Of a stretch of DNA of 64,000 nt, positions 36,333 through 45,135 are shown piece after piece (position 1 is the first letter of the stretch; each line of letters begins with the position of its first letter). The stretch comes from Haloprofundus marisrubri (lineage in GTDB: Archaea; Halobacteriota; Halobacteria; Halobacteriales; Haloferacaceae). Location of the stretch: the NCBI RefSeq assembly GCF_001469955.1, contig NZ_LOPU01000029.1, positions 124,001-188,000 of the forward strand. The letters are read 5' to 3'. The translations under genes and the position numbers were made by a program. A model generated the notes under the pieces. The model saw only the letters and a program-made list of their open reading frames with translations, searched no databases and had not been told where the DNA came from.

Positions 36333-36641
36333 CCCACCTTTTACGCTGCGCGAAACCGCAGAGCGGTTTCGCTCGGTAAAAGCTGTCTTCGCGGTTTCAC
36401 CGCGAAGGCTTAGCAGACGCGACGCGTCTGCTCTTGGACCAAAAACACAGCGTCACCTCAGGCGCTCCGCGCCTTCGAGGGTTCCTCGGCCCGCTCGCTC
36501 ACGCCGGGAGAGCTTCGCTCTCCCAAGCTCTCGTTCGACTCCGGCTCACGGGAACTCCGCTCGCTCGCGGTACAAAATCTGGCAGAGGACCGCCTCCACA
36601 CTGCAACCGCCGGGAGAACCTCGCTCTCCCGAACCTGCAAC
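36333..36641. repeat. hairpin array: six stem-loops in about 290 bp
   Basis: The gap between the LURP-one gene and lysS is filled by perfect inverted repeats. H1 36350-36372 (10-bp stem, AGA loop) is nested in an outer stem CTTTTAC/GTAAAAG (36338-36344/36376-36382). H2 36387-36407 has 8 bp, H3 36412-36432 has 9 bp, H4 36460-36474 has 6 bp, H5 36506-36524 has 8 bp, and H6 36612-36630 has 6 bp; H5 and H6 share the stem sequence GGGAGA/TCTCCC. Both neighbouring genes end here (convergent), so some hairpins may act in termination, but the number is unusual. Confidence 0.85.
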
Positions 36642-38312
36642 TCACTCCGTTCGCCGCAACCGCTTCACCACGAACTCCTGTTCGAGTTCGCCGAGGAATT
36701 CGCCGAGACGCGGCCCCTGCGTCTGGTCGAAGAACAGGAGATAACCCGCCTGAAACAGGTCGCCGGTGTCGATGTCGTGGCGTTTGGCGGCCTCGTAGAT
36801 TTCGCCCTGAATCTCCTCGCCGGTGTGGCCGTCTTCGACGAACGCCGCGAGGTCGGCGAGCGCGTCGGCCACGTCGTCGTCGAGGTCCACGTCGGGCATC
36901 TCCGTCTGGAGACGGTAGTTGTACTCGTTGTCCATCCGCTTGGCCCACGTGCGAGCCTTCTCGACGCGCTCCATCGCGTCCTCGATGGCCCACTCGGGCG
37001 TCTCGTCGGTGATGTGGCCCTCGTTTTTCGCCATCTGTCTTCTGAGTTCGGGGTCGTCGACCATCCCCAGTACCGCGGCGAACGTGTAGGGGAATCGGAC
37101 GCGCTCCTCGCGCACTTCGTCGACGAGGAAGGGGTACGCCCGGTCGGCCAACTGTTCGATGTTCTCGTCGGTCTCCTCGTCGAAGTAGACGCGCTCGAAG
37201 CGGTCGAAGTCGTTGACGAGGAGGTCCAGACGCCGCAGGTCGAAGTCGCGGGCGCGCCGCGGGTTGAGCGCGAAGAAATACCTGAGAACTTCGGGTTCGG
37301 CGAGTTCGAGCACTTCGGCGACGGTGACGATGTTCCCGGCAGACGAAGAAAGCGGTTCGCCGTTGAGCGTGAACCACTCGTAGGTCATCGGTACCGGCGG
37401 CTGGATGTCGAGGACGTTGCGCGCGATGTCGTCGCCGCTCGGCCACGAGCCTTCTGCGTGGTCCTTGCCGAACGGTTCGAAGTCGACGCCGAGGACCTGC
37501 CACTGGGCGGGCCACTCGAAGCGCCACGGCAGTTTCCCCTCGCGGAACGTCGCCGTCCCCTCGTGGTCACAGCCCGAAATCGTGTTGTCGCCGGCGGTCA
37601 TGTCGGTACAGACGTAGTCGACGGTACCGGCGTCGAGGTCGATTGCTGTAACTGTCTCCGTGATTTTCCCGCAGTTCCCGCAGACGGGATTGAAGGGCAC
37701 GTAGTCGTCGTCGACCTTGCTCTGGTACTCGGCCAGAACCTCGCGCGCAGTGTCGGCGTTTTCGAGAACGTGGCGAACGACTGGCTCGAAGGTCCCGTCC
37801 GAATAGAGTTCGGTGTTCGATATCATCTCGACCGGCACACCGAGACGCTCGGCGTCGGCTTCGATGAGCGCCGCGAAGTGTGCGGCATAGGACTCCGCCT
37901 CGCCGAAGGGGTCGGGAATGTCGGTGTACGGCTTGCCCAGATTCTGTCCGAGCGCACCCGCGTCGACGTCGCCGAGGCCGACGATGTTGCCGTCTTTGTC
38001 CGCGAGTTTGCGGGGCAGTTTCCGAAGCGGGTCCTTGTCGTCGCTCGTGAACACCTGTCGAACCTCGTAGCCGCGTTCGCGCAGCACCTCCGCGACGAAG
38101 TAGCCGCGGAGAATCTCGTTGAAGTTGCCGAGATGTGCGACGCCCGACGGCGAGATGCCCCCCTTGATGACGATTGGCTCGTCCGGGTCGCGCGCGAGAA
38201 TCTCGTCGGCTACCTCGTCGGCCCAGAAGGCGTGGCGCGTCTCGCCGGTCTCGTCGGTATCACCCTCGCCTGCGGCCGCCGGAACCGAGTCGTCGCTGTC
38301 GTCTACGCTCAT
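36642..38312 (-). CDS. lysS: lysine--tRNA ligase, class I
   Basis: A 556-residue class I synthetase that charges tRNA-Lys. The HIGH motif appears as SGVAHLGN near residue 56 and the KMSKS region as LSSSAGN. A zinc-type insertion with Cys residues (CGNCGK, later CTD and CDHEG) sits between them. Class I LysRS is the archaeal form, in contrast to the class II enzyme of most bacteria. Its start overlaps the stop of pyrH by four bases (ATGA), so translation is coupled. The first ~25 residues are an acidic extension. Confidence 0.95.
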   Translation of the reverse strand: MSVDDSDDSVPAAAGEGDTDETGETRHAFWADEVADEILARDPDEPIVIKGGISPSGVAHLGNFNEILRGYFVAEVLRERGYEVRQVFTSDDKDPLRKLPRKLADKDGNIVGLGDVDAGALGQNLGKPYTDIPDPFGEAESYAAHFAALIEADAERLGVPVEMISNTELYSDGTFEPVVRHVLENADTAREVLAEYQSKVDDDYVPFNPVCGNCGKITETVTAIDLDAGTVDYVCTDMTAGDNTISGCDHEGTATFREGKLPWRFEWPAQWQVLGVDFEPFGKDHAEGSWPSGDDIARNVLDIQPPVPMTYEWFTLNGEPLSSSAGNIVTVAEVLELAEPEVLRYFFALNPRRARDFDLRRLDLLVNDFDRFERVYFDEETDENIEQLADRAYPFLVDEVREERVRFPYTFAAVLGMVDDPELRRQMAKNEGHITDETPEWAIEDAMERVEKARTWAKRMDNEYNYRLQTEMPDVDLDDDVADALADLAAFVEDGHTGEEIQGEIYEAAKRHDIDTGDLFQAGYLLFFDQTQGPRLGEFLGELEQEFVVKRLRRTE

Positions 38313-39028
38313 CGCTGCGACCAGTACGTGGGTTCGGTGCCCGCCGCGGCAGGGACGATGTCGGTCCCCTCGTGGTCGCCGCGGAGCACCGCGCGTTCGA
38401 GTCGCTGCGGTTCGGTGCCGTCGAGGACGATAGTGCGCATCCCCGCGCGTTCGATGAGTTTCGCCGCCAAGAGGTCCACCGGTGCCGAGGACCCGGCGTC
38501 GGTGCTCATCGGGGCGATAACTTTCACCAGTTCCTCGGGCGTGAGTTCCTCGAACTTCTCGGCAGAGTCGTCGCTGCGGGGGTCGGCGCTGTAGACGCCG
38601 TCGACGCTCGTCGCGTACACCAGCAGGTCGGCGTCGACGTACTCGGCGAGTGCGGCGGCCACCGCGTCGGTGGTCTGCCCGGGGACGACGCCGCCCATCA
38701 CGGAGATGTCGCCGCGGCGGATTGCCTCACCAGCGTCTTCGTAGCTGTGTGCCGGGGCGGGGTTGACGCCCGCGCCGAGAGCGGCGATGAGCAGACGCGC
38801 GTTGATACGTGTCACGTCGATGCCGATTTGGTCCAGTTGGACCTCGTTCGCACCGAGGCCGCGCGCGGCGTCGATGTACTCGCGGGCGACGCCACCGCCG
38901 CCGACGACAGTGCCGAGTTCGCAGCCTTCGCGGGCGAGTGACTCGATTGCGGCGGCGTGTGCCTCGACTCGACGGGCGTCGAGTTCCGGCGCGAGGACGC
39001 TCCCGCCGATAGAAATGACGACTCTCAT
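38309..39028 (-). CDS. pyrH: UMP kinase
   Basis: A 239-residue amino-acid kinase-fold enzyme that phosphorylates UMP to UDP. The N-terminal RVVISIGGSVLAP, the central GGGVAREYIDAARGLG and the DLLVYATSVDGVYSADPR segments are the nucleotide and phosphate sites of PyrH. Archaeal UMP kinases of this type use ATP. It precedes lysS with a four-base overlap and is transcribed first in the pair. Archaeal neighbours of these two genes often include molybdopterin synthesis genes, as here. Confidence 0.93.
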   Translation of the reverse strand: MRVVISIGGSVLAPELDARRVEAHAAAIESLAREGCELGTVVGGGGVAREYIDAARGLGANEVQLDQIGIDVTRINARLLIAALGAGVNPAPAHSYEDAGEAIRRGDISVMGGVVPGQTTDAVAAALAEYVDADLLVYATSVDGVYSADPRSDDSAEKFEELTPEELVKVIAPMSTDAGSSAPVDLLAAKLIERAGMRTIVLDGTEPQRLERAVLRGDHEGTDIVPAAAGTEPTYWSQR

Positions 39029-39185
39029 TGCAACCGGGTTGCTGGGATTCGGTCTTAAGGGTTATCAACTCCGCCACGTTCCGCGGTGCGGGAACACCTC
39101 CCTCGCGCACAGTCGACGTGTTCACACACCTCGTCAACGGGCCGCTGAGCAACACTAAAGCCGCTCGGTCCCCCGTCTACCGGAT

Positions 39186-39992
39186 ATGCGACCACTCTGC
39201 GTCGTCGGTCCGGGTGCAACGACGCTCACCGAGCGACTCGCCGCGCGGCTCGACGGCCGCGTCGTGACAGTCGAACGACTTCCCGACGGGAGCGACCCCG
39301 CGCCCGACTCGGCGGCGTCCTACGGTCTCGCCGACGACGGTGTTTGGGTCGGTGCGGGCCGCGACCGCTCGGAGTCGGACCTGCTCGACCACCTCTCGGT
39401 GGACTACGACTTCGCCTTGCTGGCGGGATTCGAGCATCTACGACTGCCGACGGTCGTTCTCGGCGAGGACACTGACCGACCGGACGACCGGGAGGCCGAA
39501 TCCGAACCGCTCTACACCGTACCCTCACTCGACGACGCGGACCTCGACGAACTCGCCACTCGAATCGAGTCGCTCGACCCCTACGTCACGCTCGAATCAC
39601 TCGTTGCCCGACTCAAGAACGACTCACGCGCCGACCGTGCGGGTGCGATTGCGACGTTCACCGGACGAGTGCGCGCGAAGGACGATGACGACGACCCGCG
39701 GACGACGCAGTTGACGTTCGAGAAGTACGACGGCGTCGCCGAGGAGCGACTCGCGGCCATCAAAGACGACATCGAAGCGCGCGACGGCGTCGAGCGTGTG
39801 TTGATGCACCACCGAACCGGCGTCATCGAGGACGGCGAGGACATCGTCTTCGTCGTCGTTCTCGCCGGTCACCGGACCGAGGCGTTCCGCGCCGTCGAAG
39901 ACGGCATCAACCGCCTGAAAGACGAAGTCCCCATCTTCAAGAAGGAGACTACCGTCGAGTCGGACTTCTGGGTTCACGACAAATCGTCGTAA
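39186..39992 (+). CDS. moaE: MobB-like/MoaE fusion, molybdopterin synthase large subunit
   Basis: A 268-residue protein. Residues 1-~130 resemble a MobB/nucleotide-binding-type module (MRPLCVVGPGATTLTERLAA) with a partial P-loop (GPGATT instead of GxxGxGKT). Residues ~133-268 are MoaE: RAGAIATFTGRVR, LMHHRTGVIEDGEDIVFVVV, AGHRTEAFRAVEDGINRLKD and PIFKKE with the catalytic lysines. Together with a MoaD partner it puts sulfur into precursor Z to make molybdopterin. The fused N-terminal part seems degenerate and may not bind GTP. Confidence 0.88.
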   Translation: MRPLCVVGPGATTLTERLAARLDGRVVTVERLPDGSDPAPDSAASYGLADDGVWVGAGRDRSESDLLDHLSVDYDFALLAGFEHLRLPTVVLGEDTDRPDDREAESEPLYTVPSLDDADLDELATRIESLDPYVTLESLVARLKNDSRADRAGAIATFTGRVRAKDDDDDPRTTQLTFEKYDGVAEERLAAIKDDIEARDGVERVLMHHRTGVIEDGEDIVFVVVLAGHRTEAFRAVEDGINRLKDEVPIFKKETTVESDFWVHDKSS

Positions 39993-40292
39993 CTTTCGCA
40001 TCGCGGTAACATTCTCCTCGTTCAACCACTGTTTCGGAGCGGTTGGGGGCGCTGAAACCAGATATTATTGCCTCAAAACGGTCAAGGAACCAGATAATCG
40101 GCGTATTCGTTTTTGTACTAAAAGCAAAGAATAGATGTCTGAAAACCCTTCGTGAAGATTCTAATGGTCTGAAAAAACGTCGTAAAACGAACCCTTTGCG
40201 TCGCTTTAGTCTGAAAGAGGCCGAACTGTGGCTAACGTTCCTGCCTTTATAACATCCCAACCGGCCATGTAGTCGATGAGGTCAGAACCACA
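39993..40292. other. AT-rich intergenic region with GTCTGAAA repeats
   Basis: A 300-bp stretch much richer in A and T than the rest of the window. The octamer GTCTGAAA appears at 40137, 40166 and 40210. Open frames on both strands (for example 40043-40252 plus, 39949-40260 minus) have amino-acid content unlike the neighbours and are not accepted. The right end carries the TATA element TTTATAA at 40246-40252 for the DUF7123 gene. It could be a regulatory region or old foreign DNA. Confidence 0.5.
40246..40252 (+). promoter_or_regulatory. TATA element of the DUF7123 gene
   Basis: TTTATAA lies about 44 bp upstream of the ATG at 40293, implying a leader of about 18 nt that contains a GAGGT purine stretch at 40278-40282, a possible ribosome-binding site. 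Confidence 0.5.
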
Positions 40293-40541
40293 ATGAGCGC
40301 AACAGCGAACCCCTCCACCGACGGACGCTCGAAAGAAGCCCGACTGAAACAGTATCTCGTCGACAAAGCGCAAGACGGCGAACTGTACTTCAAGGGCAAG
40401 TTCATCGCGGACGAGGTCGGTCTCTCACCCAAAGAGATCGGCGCGCTGATGGTGAAGCTTCGTGACTCTACCCACGAACTCACCATCGAGAAGTGGTCGT
40501 ACACGAGTGCGACCACGTGGCGCGTCGCCCCCGCCTCGTAA
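40293..40541 (+). CDS. DUF7123-type small winged-helix protein
   Basis: An 82-residue protein, with ARLKQYLVDKAQDGELYFKG, IADEVGLSPKEIGALMVKLR and a final strand pair (LTIEKWSYTSATTWRVA). The winged-helix pattern and the closing WRV match the haloarchaeal DUF7123 family, small putative DNA-binding proteins. Its strong archaeal promoter (TATA, AT-rich upstream region) suggests high expression. The exact role is unknown. Confidence 0.75.
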   Translation: MSATANPSTDGRSKEARLKQYLVDKAQDGELYFKGKFIADEVGLSPKEIGALMVKLRDSTHELTIEKWSYTSATTWRVAPAS

Positions 40542-40828
40542 GCGACGTACCTCGGTCCCTGCACACGAAGCCGTCCCTGTGACGGTCCCCACCTGCTGAC
40601 TCCACACGCGAACCATGCACTCCCCTCGTCTCCGGGAACCGTTACCTCGGTTCCAGGCCCGCTGACGACACTCTGCGTTGCCCGGCGTCGTCGACACCCC
40701 ACCGTCGACGTCGGGTCTTCGACACATCTCGTTGTCTCCGACGAATTCAGCTCTCGCCGACCGTGTCGGCTCCCCGACACGGTTCGACCCCGGATTTATA
40801 CCCTTCTGTGCGGTAGACGTAGTATCTG
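40542..40828. other. hairpin-containing intergenic region before the M50 protease gene
   Basis: Three stem-loops are seen: 40571-40585 (CCGTC/GACGG), 40635-40654 (GGAACCG/CGGTTCC, six-base loop) and 40760-40783 (ACCGTGTCGG/CCGACACGGT, four-base loop). No long open frame is convincing. The last lies 11 bp before the TATA element (40795-40800) of the protease gene. It may be a structured 3' region, a small RNA, or an operator. Confidence 0.5.
40795..40800 (+). promoter_or_regulatory. TATA element of the M50 protease gene at 40829
   Basis: TTTATA is placed about 31 bp before the ATG, so the message is nearly leaderless. Confidence 0.55.
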
Positions 40829-41989
40829 ATGGACGAGGCCGACAGCCCTCCGTACGGCCCCGTGGCCGTTCCCGAAGACGGTCCTCCACTCGAACGATTC
40901 AACTCGGTGTTCTACGTTCGCGAGGTGCGTACGGACGACGACAGACTGCTGTACTACGGCGAGTCGCACGTCTCGCGCCGTTCGCTACTCGAAGCGGTGT
41001 GGCCGTCGTTCCGTGAGGCGGGCTACGACGTGCGCCTCGCGCGAACGAACGACGGTTTAGACGTCCTCGTCGCCGAACCGATGTCCGTCGGCGTCGACGG
41101 CGTCCCGTGGAAGAACCTGCTGCTGTTCGTCGCCACCGTCACCTCGACGCTGTTCGTCGGTGCGTACGCGTGGTACTACATCCCCATCAGTGCGATTCAG
41201 GAGAATCCCTTAGTCGCGCTCGAAGCGTGGCCCTTCACCGCCGCCGTCCTCGGCGTTCTCTGCGCGCACGAACTCGGCCACTACGTGATGGGCCGGTACC
41301 ACGGCGTCGACGTGTCGCTGCCGTATCTCATCCCCTTCGTCTTCCCGTTCGGAACGATGGGAGCCATCATCCGGATGCGCGGGCAGATGCCCGACCGAAA
41401 GGCGCTGTTCGACATCGGCGTCGCGGGCCCGCTGGCGGGATTGGCGGCGACGATTCTCGTCACCGCTATCGGGCTGTCGCTCGACCCGATTACCATTCCC
41501 GAGCGGGTGTTCGTCGGCAGCACCGAAGTCATCCAGTTCAACAATCCCCCCTTGCTGGACCTCATCGCCACGGTGGTCGGCCAACCGAGCGACTACAGCT
41601 ATCCCCAGACCGTCAACCCGGTCATCATCGGCGGCTGGGTCGGGATGTTCTTCACCGTGTTGAACCTGCTTCCCGTCGGCCAACTCGACGGCGGCCACAT
41701 GGTTCGGGCGATGCTCGGCCGCAGACAGGAGACGGTGGCGACGCTCGTTCCCCTCGGCCTGTTCGGCCTCGCGGGCTACCTCTACTACGTCCGTGACCTC
41801 GGCCTGCAGGAGTCGGTGGGTCTGTGGGCGTTCTGGGGCCTGTTCTCGTTGTTCATCGCGTTCAACGGTCCTGCCCACCCCATCGACGAGTCCGGCATCG
41901 GCTGGAAACGGCAGTTCGTCGGCCTGTTCACGTTCGCGCTCGGACTGCTCTGCTTCATGCTCGTGCCGATTCAGCTGATGACCGCGTGA
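40829..41989 (+). CDS. site-2 protease-family (M50) membrane metalloprotease, FtsH-independent type
   Basis: A 386-residue membrane protein. A soluble N-terminal domain (1-90, FNSVFYVREVRTDDDRLLYYG) precedes seven or eight helices. The zinc motif HELGH is at 147-151 in AAVLGVLCAHELGHYVMGRY, and the third ligand is in NLLPVGQLDGGHMV. The family cleaves membrane proteins within the bilayer and lacks PDZ domains here. Helix-rich C-terminal sequences (SVGLWAFWGLFSLFIAFNGP) are typical of the plant EGY/archaeal S2P subgroup. Substrate unknown. It differs from the other M50 gene in the window. Confidence 0.9.
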   Translation: MDEADSPPYGPVAVPEDGPPLERFNSVFYVREVRTDDDRLLYYGESHVSRRSLLEAVWPSFREAGYDVRLARTNDGLDVLVAEPMSVGVDGVPWKNLLLFVATVTSTLFVGAYAWYYIPISAIQENPLVALEAWPFTAAVLGVLCAHELGHYVMGRYHGVDVSLPYLIPFVFPFGTMGAIIRMRGQMPDRKALFDIGVAGPLAGLAATILVTAIGLSLDPITIPERVFVGSTEVIQFNNPPLLDLIATVVGQPSDYSYPQTVNPVIIGGWVGMFFTVLNLLPVGQLDGGHMVRAMLGRRQETVATLVPLGLFGLAGYLYYVRDLGLQESVGLWAFWGLFSLFIAFNGPAHPIDESGIGWKRQFVGLFTFALGLLCFMLVPIQLMTA

Positions 41990-42029
41990 CTGCCGCAGGA
42001 GTGACTGCGCCGACTTTCTCACAACTCCG

Positions 42030-42911
42030 TCACGACGAGTGCGTGTATCCTTTGTCCGGTAGCGGGCCGTCGTCGAGCGTAATCCCCGCAGACCCCTCGG
42101 TGACGCGTCCGATGCGTGTGACTGGTGTGGGTGACGCCGACGTCGCGCGTTCGAGTGCCGACTCGGAGAGTGTGAACACTAACTCGAAGTCCTCGCCGAA
42201 GTGCAGTGCCGACTCCCAGTAGTCGTTTTCACCGTCGGTTACGTCGTCGACGGCGTCGTCGACCGGAACCGCCGCGGAATCGACGGCGAAGCCACAGTCG
42301 CTTGCCTCCGCGAGTTGGTGGACCGACCGCGCGAGTCCGTCGCTCGAATCCATCATCGCCGTCGCGTCGTCGACGAGTTCGACGCCCGCGGCGACCCGTG
42401 GTTCGAACTGGAAGAGGTCGTTGCCGCGTTCGGCGTCGCCGCGTTCGAAGTACCGGAGAGCGGCAGCACTTCTCCCGAACGTTCCGGTGACACAGAGGAG
42501 GTCACCCGGGTTCGCGCCGGAGCGAAACACCGGGTCGTGGGTTCGGCCGATGGCGGTCGTCGCCGTCGTAAACTCGTCGTGGTCGTCGAGGTCGCCGCCG
42601 ACGTACTCGGCGTCGACGAGGTCGCAGACGTCGCGTGCCCCGCGGACGAACGCGCTTAGTTCGTCCTCGTCGAACTCGGGAGCGGCGTAGGCGGCGACCG
42701 CTGCGACGGCGGGCGCGCCCATCGCGGCGACGTCCGACAACGACGCACCGACCGCTCGCCACCCGGCGGTGTAGCGCGTCGTTCCGGTCGGGAAGTCCGT
42801 CGTTTCGTGGAGCATGTCGGTCGTAACGACTAGGCCGTCGACGACTGCGGCGTCGTCACCGGCCGCCGGGAGCTCCGCCGCCAACGTTCGCAGCGCCGTC
42901 CGCTCGTCCAT
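42030..42911 (-). CDS. thiL: thiamine-monophosphate kinase
   Basis: A 293-residue enzyme that turns thiamine monophosphate into thiamine diphosphate with ATP. The magnesium-binding GDDAAVV (18-24), the DVAAMGAPAVAAVAAYAAP region, GGDLDDHDEFT, MDSSDGLARSVHQLAE and the C-terminal GEDFELVFTLSESALERA are the five ThiL motifs. It should be needed for the cofactor of pyruvate and 2-oxoacid enzymes. The gene is convergent with the M50 protease, 40 bp away. Confidence 0.93.
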   Translation of the reverse strand: MDERTALRTLAAELPAAGDDAAVVDGLVVTTDMLHETTDFPTGTTRYTAGWRAVGASLSDVAAMGAPAVAAVAAYAAPEFDEDELSAFVRGARDVCDLVDAEYVGGDLDDHDEFTTATTAIGRTHDPVFRSGANPGDLLCVTGTFGRSAAALRYFERGDAERGNDLFQFEPRVAAGVELVDDATAMMDSSDGLARSVHQLAEASDCGFAVDSAAVPVDDAVDDVTDGENDYWESALHFGEDFELVFTLSESALERATSASPTPVTRIGRVTEGSAGITLDDGPLPDKGYTHSS

Positions 42912-43081
42912 ACCCGGCCTTTCGGTGTCGGCGCGAAAAAGCCACCGAGGTATTCGTCGACCGGATTCATGTGGCTCCGTCGCACAGTGACACGGTTACC
43001 GGACCGTGGCACCGCGTAAGCCATCGCTACCACTGCTGTCGGTTCCGGTGGGTTAATGGCCTCACTGACCGTCGGAGGTGT

Positions 43082-44110
43082 ATGGCCAGAGAGAACTTGC
43101 GAGCCACCTTACTCGGCTTCGCCGGCGCGTTGGTGGTGTTCGCGGTTCTCTTTTCGTTTATCGGTGTCGGCGACCTCGTCGACCAACTGCAGAACGCCGA
43201 CCCCGGCCTCGTCGCGCTCGTCGTTCTTGCGACGCTGGGCTGGCTGTTCGCGTGGGGACTGTCGCTTCGGACTGTCCTCTCGGTGCTCGGCGTCGAGATT
43301 TCTGCCATCAAATCGTTGCTCGTCTTCTCGGGCGCGATGTTCTCGAACAACATCACGCCGTTCGGACAGGCCGGCGGCGAACCGGTGACGGCGCTTCTCA
43401 TCTCACAGACGTCCGACGCCGAGTACGAGACCGGACTCGCAGCCATCGCCAGCGTCGACACGCTCAACTTCGTCCCCTCGATAACGCTCGCGCTCGCGGG
43501 AGCGGTGTACTTCGCCACGGAGACGACGCTCGGTCGAAATCTCGAACTCGCCGTCTTCGGCGTCGTCGCACTCGCGGTTCTCGTTCCGGGTCTCGTCTAC
43601 GTCGGCTGGCAGCGACGATACCAACTCGAAGACAAGGCCGTCGGCGTCCTCACGCCCGCGATTCGCCGCATCGCCGACTTCCTCCCTCGGGTCTCGAAAC
43701 CGACCGCCGAGAGCATCGAAGGCCGCATCAACCGATTCTTCGGTGCTATCGAACGCGTCGCCACGAACCCCCGAGGCCTGCTCCTCGCGGTGTCGCTGTC
43801 GGCGGCCGGATGGTTCTGTCAGATGCTTGGGCTGTGGCTTGCGTTCCAAGCCGTCGGCACGAGTGTCCCGCTGTCGATAATGCTGTTCGTCGTCCCTATC
43901 GGCGCGATTGCGGGCGTCACCCCGCTTCCCGGCGGTGCGGGCGGTATCGAGAGCGTTCTTCTCGTGTTGCTCTTGGCGGCGACGGGACCTGCAGTGACGC
44001 AGTCGGCGATTCTCGCCGCCATCGTCATCTACCGCGGTGCGGTGTACTGGCTTCCGATTCTCATCGGCGGGGTCGTCGTGAGCGTACTCGGCGTCAACGG
44101 GACGTCGTGA
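43082..44110 (+). CDS. lysylphosphatidylglycerol synthetase TM domain/flippase-like membrane protein (AglD-like)
   Basis: A 342-residue protein with about eight helices of the UPF0104/LPG_synthase_TM family: the N-terminal RATLLGFAGALVVFAVLFSF, the cytoplasmic loop NNITPFGQAGGEPVTALLIS and the conserved PLPGGAGGIESVLLVLLL near the C-terminus. In bacteria such domains move or modify lipids; in haloarchaea members (AglD-like) are linked to dolichol-dependent glycosylation or lipid handling. There is no attached glycosyltransferase domain here. The ATG at 43082 is preferred to an upstream in-frame start because it begins the first helix. Confidence 0.82.
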   Translation: MARENLRATLLGFAGALVVFAVLFSFIGVGDLVDQLQNADPGLVALVVLATLGWLFAWGLSLRTVLSVLGVEISAIKSLLVFSGAMFSNNITPFGQAGGEPVTALLISQTSDAEYETGLAAIASVDTLNFVPSITLALAGAVYFATETTLGRNLELAVFGVVALAVLVPGLVYVGWQRRYQLEDKAVGVLTPAIRRIADFLPRVSKPTAESIEGRINRFFGAIERVATNPRGLLLAVSLSAAGWFCQMLGLWLAFQAVGTSVPLSIMLFVVPIGAIAGVTPLPGGAGGIESVLLVLLLAATGPAVTQSAILAAIVIYRGAVYWLPILIGGVVVSVLGVNGTS

Positions 44111-44197
44111 CACCACCCCACAACGACACCTCGTGAGTAGCTTCGAATCAAGCACGCGAACGGCTCTCACGTCCCGGTGACGACCCTAATACGATGC

Positions 44198-44204
44198 TTT
44201 TAAA
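44198..44204 (+). promoter_or_regulatory. TATA element of the ribosomal S19e gene
   Basis: TTTTAAA is centred 28 bp before the ATG at 44229, a strong, nearly leaderless promoter for the S19e-PDCD5-PP-loop cluster. Confidence 0.6.
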
Positions 44205-44228
44205 CAGCGCTACACAGAACTCGTAGCC

Positions 44229-44684
44229 ATGGTAACCCTCTATGACGTTCCGGCGGACGACCTCATTCAGGAGGTCGCCGACCGACTCGAGGACCGTATC
44301 GAACAGCCCGACTGGATTCAGTTCGCCAAAACCGGTTCGAGCCGGGAACTGCCACCGCAGGACGACGACTTCTGGTTCGTCCGCGCGGCCAGTGTCCTCC
44401 GGAAACTCGCCACGAAAGGCCCACTCGGCGTCGAGCGTCTCGCCGTCGAGTACGGTGGCCGCAAGCGCGGGTCGACGCGCTACCGCGTCGCCAAGGCCCA
44501 CACCGACACCGGCAGCAAGAAAATCATCCGCGTCATCCTCCAGCAACTCGAAGAAGAGGACCTCGTCGAGAGCGCCGGCGGCGACGGCCGCCGCCTCAGC
44601 GACAACGGCCGCGCGTTCCTCGACGACGCCGCCGCCTCGGCTTTCGAGTCGCTCGACCGCCCGGAACTCGAACGCTACGCGTAG
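44229..44684 (+). CDS. rps19e: 30S ribosomal protein S19e
   Basis: A 151-residue archaeal/eukaryotic small-subunit protein. [60 protein letters not shown] and the C-terminal [27 protein letters not shown] segments are characteristic, with the basic helices that bind 16S rRNA near the head. It is followed by the PDCD5-like gene (88 bp) and the PP-loop gene, an order kept in many archaea. A T-rich tract (44697-44703) after the stop may terminate part of the transcripts. Confidence 0.96.
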   Translation: MVTLYDVPADDLIQEVADRLEDRIEQPDWIQFAKTGSSRELPPQDDDFWFVRAASVLRKLATKGPLGVERLAVEYGGRKRGSTRYRVAKAHTDTGSKKIIRVILQQLEEEDLVESAGGDGRRLSDNGRAFLDDAAASAFESLDRPELERYA

Positions 44685-44772
44685 AGGACACACACGCCTT
44701 TTTCAGACGTTCCGACCCGCAAGCCGTCAGGCTGTCCGTAATCGTTTTCTGCCGCGCGCGAAAAGCTCAGGT

Positions 44773-45135
44773 ATGAGCGGAAATCCCGACGACGAGCGAC
44801 TCGACGAACTCCGTCAAGAGCGACTCCAGGAACTCCAAGAGCAAGCCGACGGTCAGCAGCAACAACAGGCCAACGAGGAGGCCCAGCAAGCTGCCGAAGA
44901 CCGCGCACAGGCACAGAAAGACGCCATACTCCGGCAGTACCTCACCGACGGCGCACGCCAGCGACTCAACGCCGTCCAGATGAGCAAGCCCGACTTCGCC
45001 GAACAGGTCGAACAGCAACTCGTCGCGCTGGCCCAGAGTGGACGCATCCAGTCTAAAATCGACGAACAGCAGATGAAACAGCTGCTGAAGGAACTGCAGC
45101 CCGACAAGAAGAGCTTCAACATCCGCCGTCGCTGA
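44773..45135 (+). CDS. PDCD5/TFAR19-family DNA-binding protein
   Basis: A 120-residue protein with a Gln/Glu-rich helical N-terminal tail (residues ~15-55, [16 protein letters not shown]) and a three-helix core with [40 protein letters not shown] and the basic end FNIRRR. This is the archaeal relative of human PDCD5; members bind DNA and possibly chaperones. The stop overlaps the start of the next gene (TGATG at 45133-45137). Confidence 0.92.
   Translation: MSGNPDDERLDELRQERLQELQEQADGQQQQQANEEAQQAAEDRAQAQKDAILRQYLTDGARQRLNAVQMSKPDFAEQVEQQLVALAQSGRIQSKIDEQQMKQLLKELQPDKKSFNIRRR

Noticed and set aside
40043-40252. 69-residue ORF in the AT-rich gap
   Set aside because: Its Lys/Asn-rich composition is unlike halophilic proteins, and the TATA element of the next gene lies inside it.
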